Shown here in pieces: positions 63,071-64,000 of a stretch of DNA of 64,000 nucleotides; position 1 is the first letter of the stretch; the number at the start of each line of letters is the position of its first letter. The notes under the pieces are model-generated. The model was not told where the DNA came from. It saw nothing but the letters and a program-made list of their open reading frames with translations, and made no database searches. The DNA is from CAVQCX01 sp963775335. GTDB taxonomy: Bacteria > Pseudomonadota > Gammaproteobacteria > Chromatiales > Chromatiaceae. Location: the NCBI GenBank assembly GCA_963775335.1, contig CAVZIJ010000003.1, positions 1,426,001 to 1,490,000 of the forward strand, given 5' to 3'. Both the position numbers and the translations under genes were made by a program.

Positions 63071-63472
63071 ATGACGCGAATCAAACGCTTGCTCGTGGTG
63101 GCTGCGGTCGCAGGAAGCCTGGGACTCGCATCCACACCGGCTAATGCCTTCTTCGGCATGCTGTCCTCGATGATGAGCGGTCCCGGCTGGGGAGGCTGGG
63201 GTCCCGGCTGGGGAGGCTGGGGTCCCGGCTGGGGAGGCTGGGGTCCTTGGGGCGGTTGGGATCCCGGTTGGGGAGGCTGGGGTCCTTGGGGCGGTTGGGG
63301 TCCCGGTTGGGGAGGCTGGGGTCCCGGTTGGGGCTACCCCTATTACGGCTATGGCTGGGGCTACCCCTACTATGGCTACGGTTGGGGTTACCCCTATCTC
63401 GGCGCCTGGGGTTACCCGGTGCTGACGGCACCGGCCGCCGCCACGACACCGACCAAGAAAACAGAAAAATAA
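63071..63472 (+). CDS. secreted Gly/Trp/Tyr-rich repeat protein, putative sulfur globule protein
   Basis: 133 residues with signal peptide (LLVVAAVAGSLGLASTPANA), short AFFGMLSSMMS, then repeats of WGPGWGG and WGPWGG, three PYYGYGWGY-type repeats, and a tail TTPTKKTEK. Sulfur globule envelope proteins of purple sulfur bacteria have this make-up (signal peptide, Gly/Tyr/aromatic repeats). The Trp content is higher than in those I know, so a generic structural protein is the alternative. A strong GAGGAGGG lies 8 nt upstream, and an 18-bp terminator follows. Confidence 0.55.
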   Translation: MTRIKRLLVVAAVAGSLGLASTPANAFFGMLSSMMSGPGWGGWGPGWGGWGPGWGGWGPWGGWDPGWGGWGPWGGWGPGWGGWGPGWGYPYYGYGWGYPYYGYGWGYPYLGAWGYPVLTAPAAATTPTKKTEK

Positions 63473-63478
63473 CCGCAA

Positions 63479-63517
63479 CCTGCCGGCCCCCGCACGCCCC
63501 GTGCGGGGGCCGGCAGG
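63479..63517 (+). terminator. strong hairpin after the repeat-protein gene
   Basis: Perfect 18-bp stem (CCTGCCGGCCCCCGCACG and its complement) with a CCC loop, followed by TTTCGGGGG. It begins 7 bp beyond the stop codon. Confidence 0.85.
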
Positions 63518-63589
63518 TTTCGGGGGTACATCCGCGAGACGGGGCTCCGCCAGCCGACGGGGGAAACGGGCCCCCCGGCCTTGGACCCC

Positions 63590-64000
63590 TCACTCAGCGG
63601 GTGCTCCGGCCCCCATCTGGGACTGCAGGTAGTTCTTCAGACCGACCATTTCGATCAGGCTCAACTGCTTCTCGAGCCAATAGGCGTGGTCCATCTCCGT
63701 GTCGTCGAGCAGGCGGGTCAGGATGGCCCGGGTGTCATAGTCCTGTTCCTTCTCGCAGGTCTTGATCGCCTCCTTCAGCGCGCCGGTCACCTCATACTCG
63801 ACGGCCAGGTCGTTGCTGAGCATCTCGGGGACGTTCGAGCCGATACGCAGCTTGTCCGGCTTGGACAGATCGGGCCGGGCCTCGAGGAACAGCATGCGCT
63901 CGATCAGCGCGTCGGCATGCTCTGTCTCTTCCTGCATCTCGTGGTGGATACGCTCGTAGAGGCGCTGCAGACCCCAGTCCTTGTACACGCGGGAGTGGGC
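63590..64000 (-). CDS. bfr: bacterioferritin, C-terminal part (cut by right edge)
   Basis: Residues YKDWGLQRLYERIHHEMQEE, TEHADALIERMLFLEARPDL, LSNDLAVEYEVTGALKEAIK, and TRAILTRLLDDTEMDHAYWL match Bfr from helix A to helix D. Ferroxidase ligands E-x2-H (EETEHAD), E (DLAVEYE) and E-x2-H (DDTEMDH) are visible. About 30 N-terminal residues lie outside the window. It stores iron as a 24-mer, often with haem between subunits. The frame is open at base 64000. Confidence 0.9.
   Translation of the reverse strand, partial: AHSRVYKDWGLQRLYERIHHEMQEETEHADALIERMLFLEARPDLSKPDKLRIGSNVPEMLSNDLAVEYEVTGALKEAIKTCEKEQDYDTRAILTRLLDDTEMDHAYWLEKQLSLIEMVGLKNYLQSQMGAGAPAE

Overview
The window reads as a high-GC gammaproteobacterial chromosome, most likely from a sulfur-oxidising Chromatiales-type organism. 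Pointers are a secreted Gly/Trp/Tyr-rich repeat protein resembling sulfur globule envelope proteins (63.1 kb), a PEP-CTERM protein, and a core set in gammaproteobacterial form (lptFG next to pepA-holC, parC, hrpA, pntAA-pntAB-pntB). No rRNA, tRNA or CRISPR array was seen. The species is an inference.

The window has two halves. From 1 to about 38 kb it is an accessory, decaying region: truncated or frameshifted transposases (IS200-like RAYT, ISL3, IS6, IS1182, IS91, IS3, and one apparently intact IS4-like), a broken large serine recombinase, an RHS fragment, group II introns, and many toxin-antitoxin loci or remnants (two higBA, two vapBC, a phd/vapC remnant, a fitAB remnant, DUF2442/DUF4160 remnants, and an RHH-DUF488 pair). 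Short palindromic elements whose ends begin GGGGTCAG or GGGGACAG recur through this half. They often sit exactly where a RAYT gene, an hrpA copy or another gene is cut off. The full-length helicase gene hrpA (30.4-34.3 kb) lies here too, and two partial 3' copies of it lie at 10.9 and 24.5 kb.

The most striking structure is at 20.3-24.1 kb: a group II intron inserted into the reverse-transcriptase gene of another group II intron, exactly after the catalytic ADD motif. Removing the inner intron on paper restores an uninterrupted outer reverse transcriptase. A small operon at 7.5-9.7 kb links an exported protein, a membrane DUF3365 haem-type sensor with CxxCH and HAMP, and a class III nucleotide cyclase.

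From 38 to 64 kb the genes are intact and tightly packed: an exported protein and two glycosyltransferases (GT9, GT4); proton-translocating transhydrogenase; a GlsB-like membrane protein; a UMF1-type MFS transporter; a FixL/FixJ-like two-component pair; a PilZ protein; an RDD protein; the LPS export permeases lptF and lptG; pepA, holC and an acidic protein; parC; a DUF4399 protein; a very large DUF748 (AsmA-like) protein; the putative sulfur globule protein; and the C-terminal part of bacterioferritin cut by the right edge. Envelope and LPS biogenesis, redox balance and signalling dominate this half.
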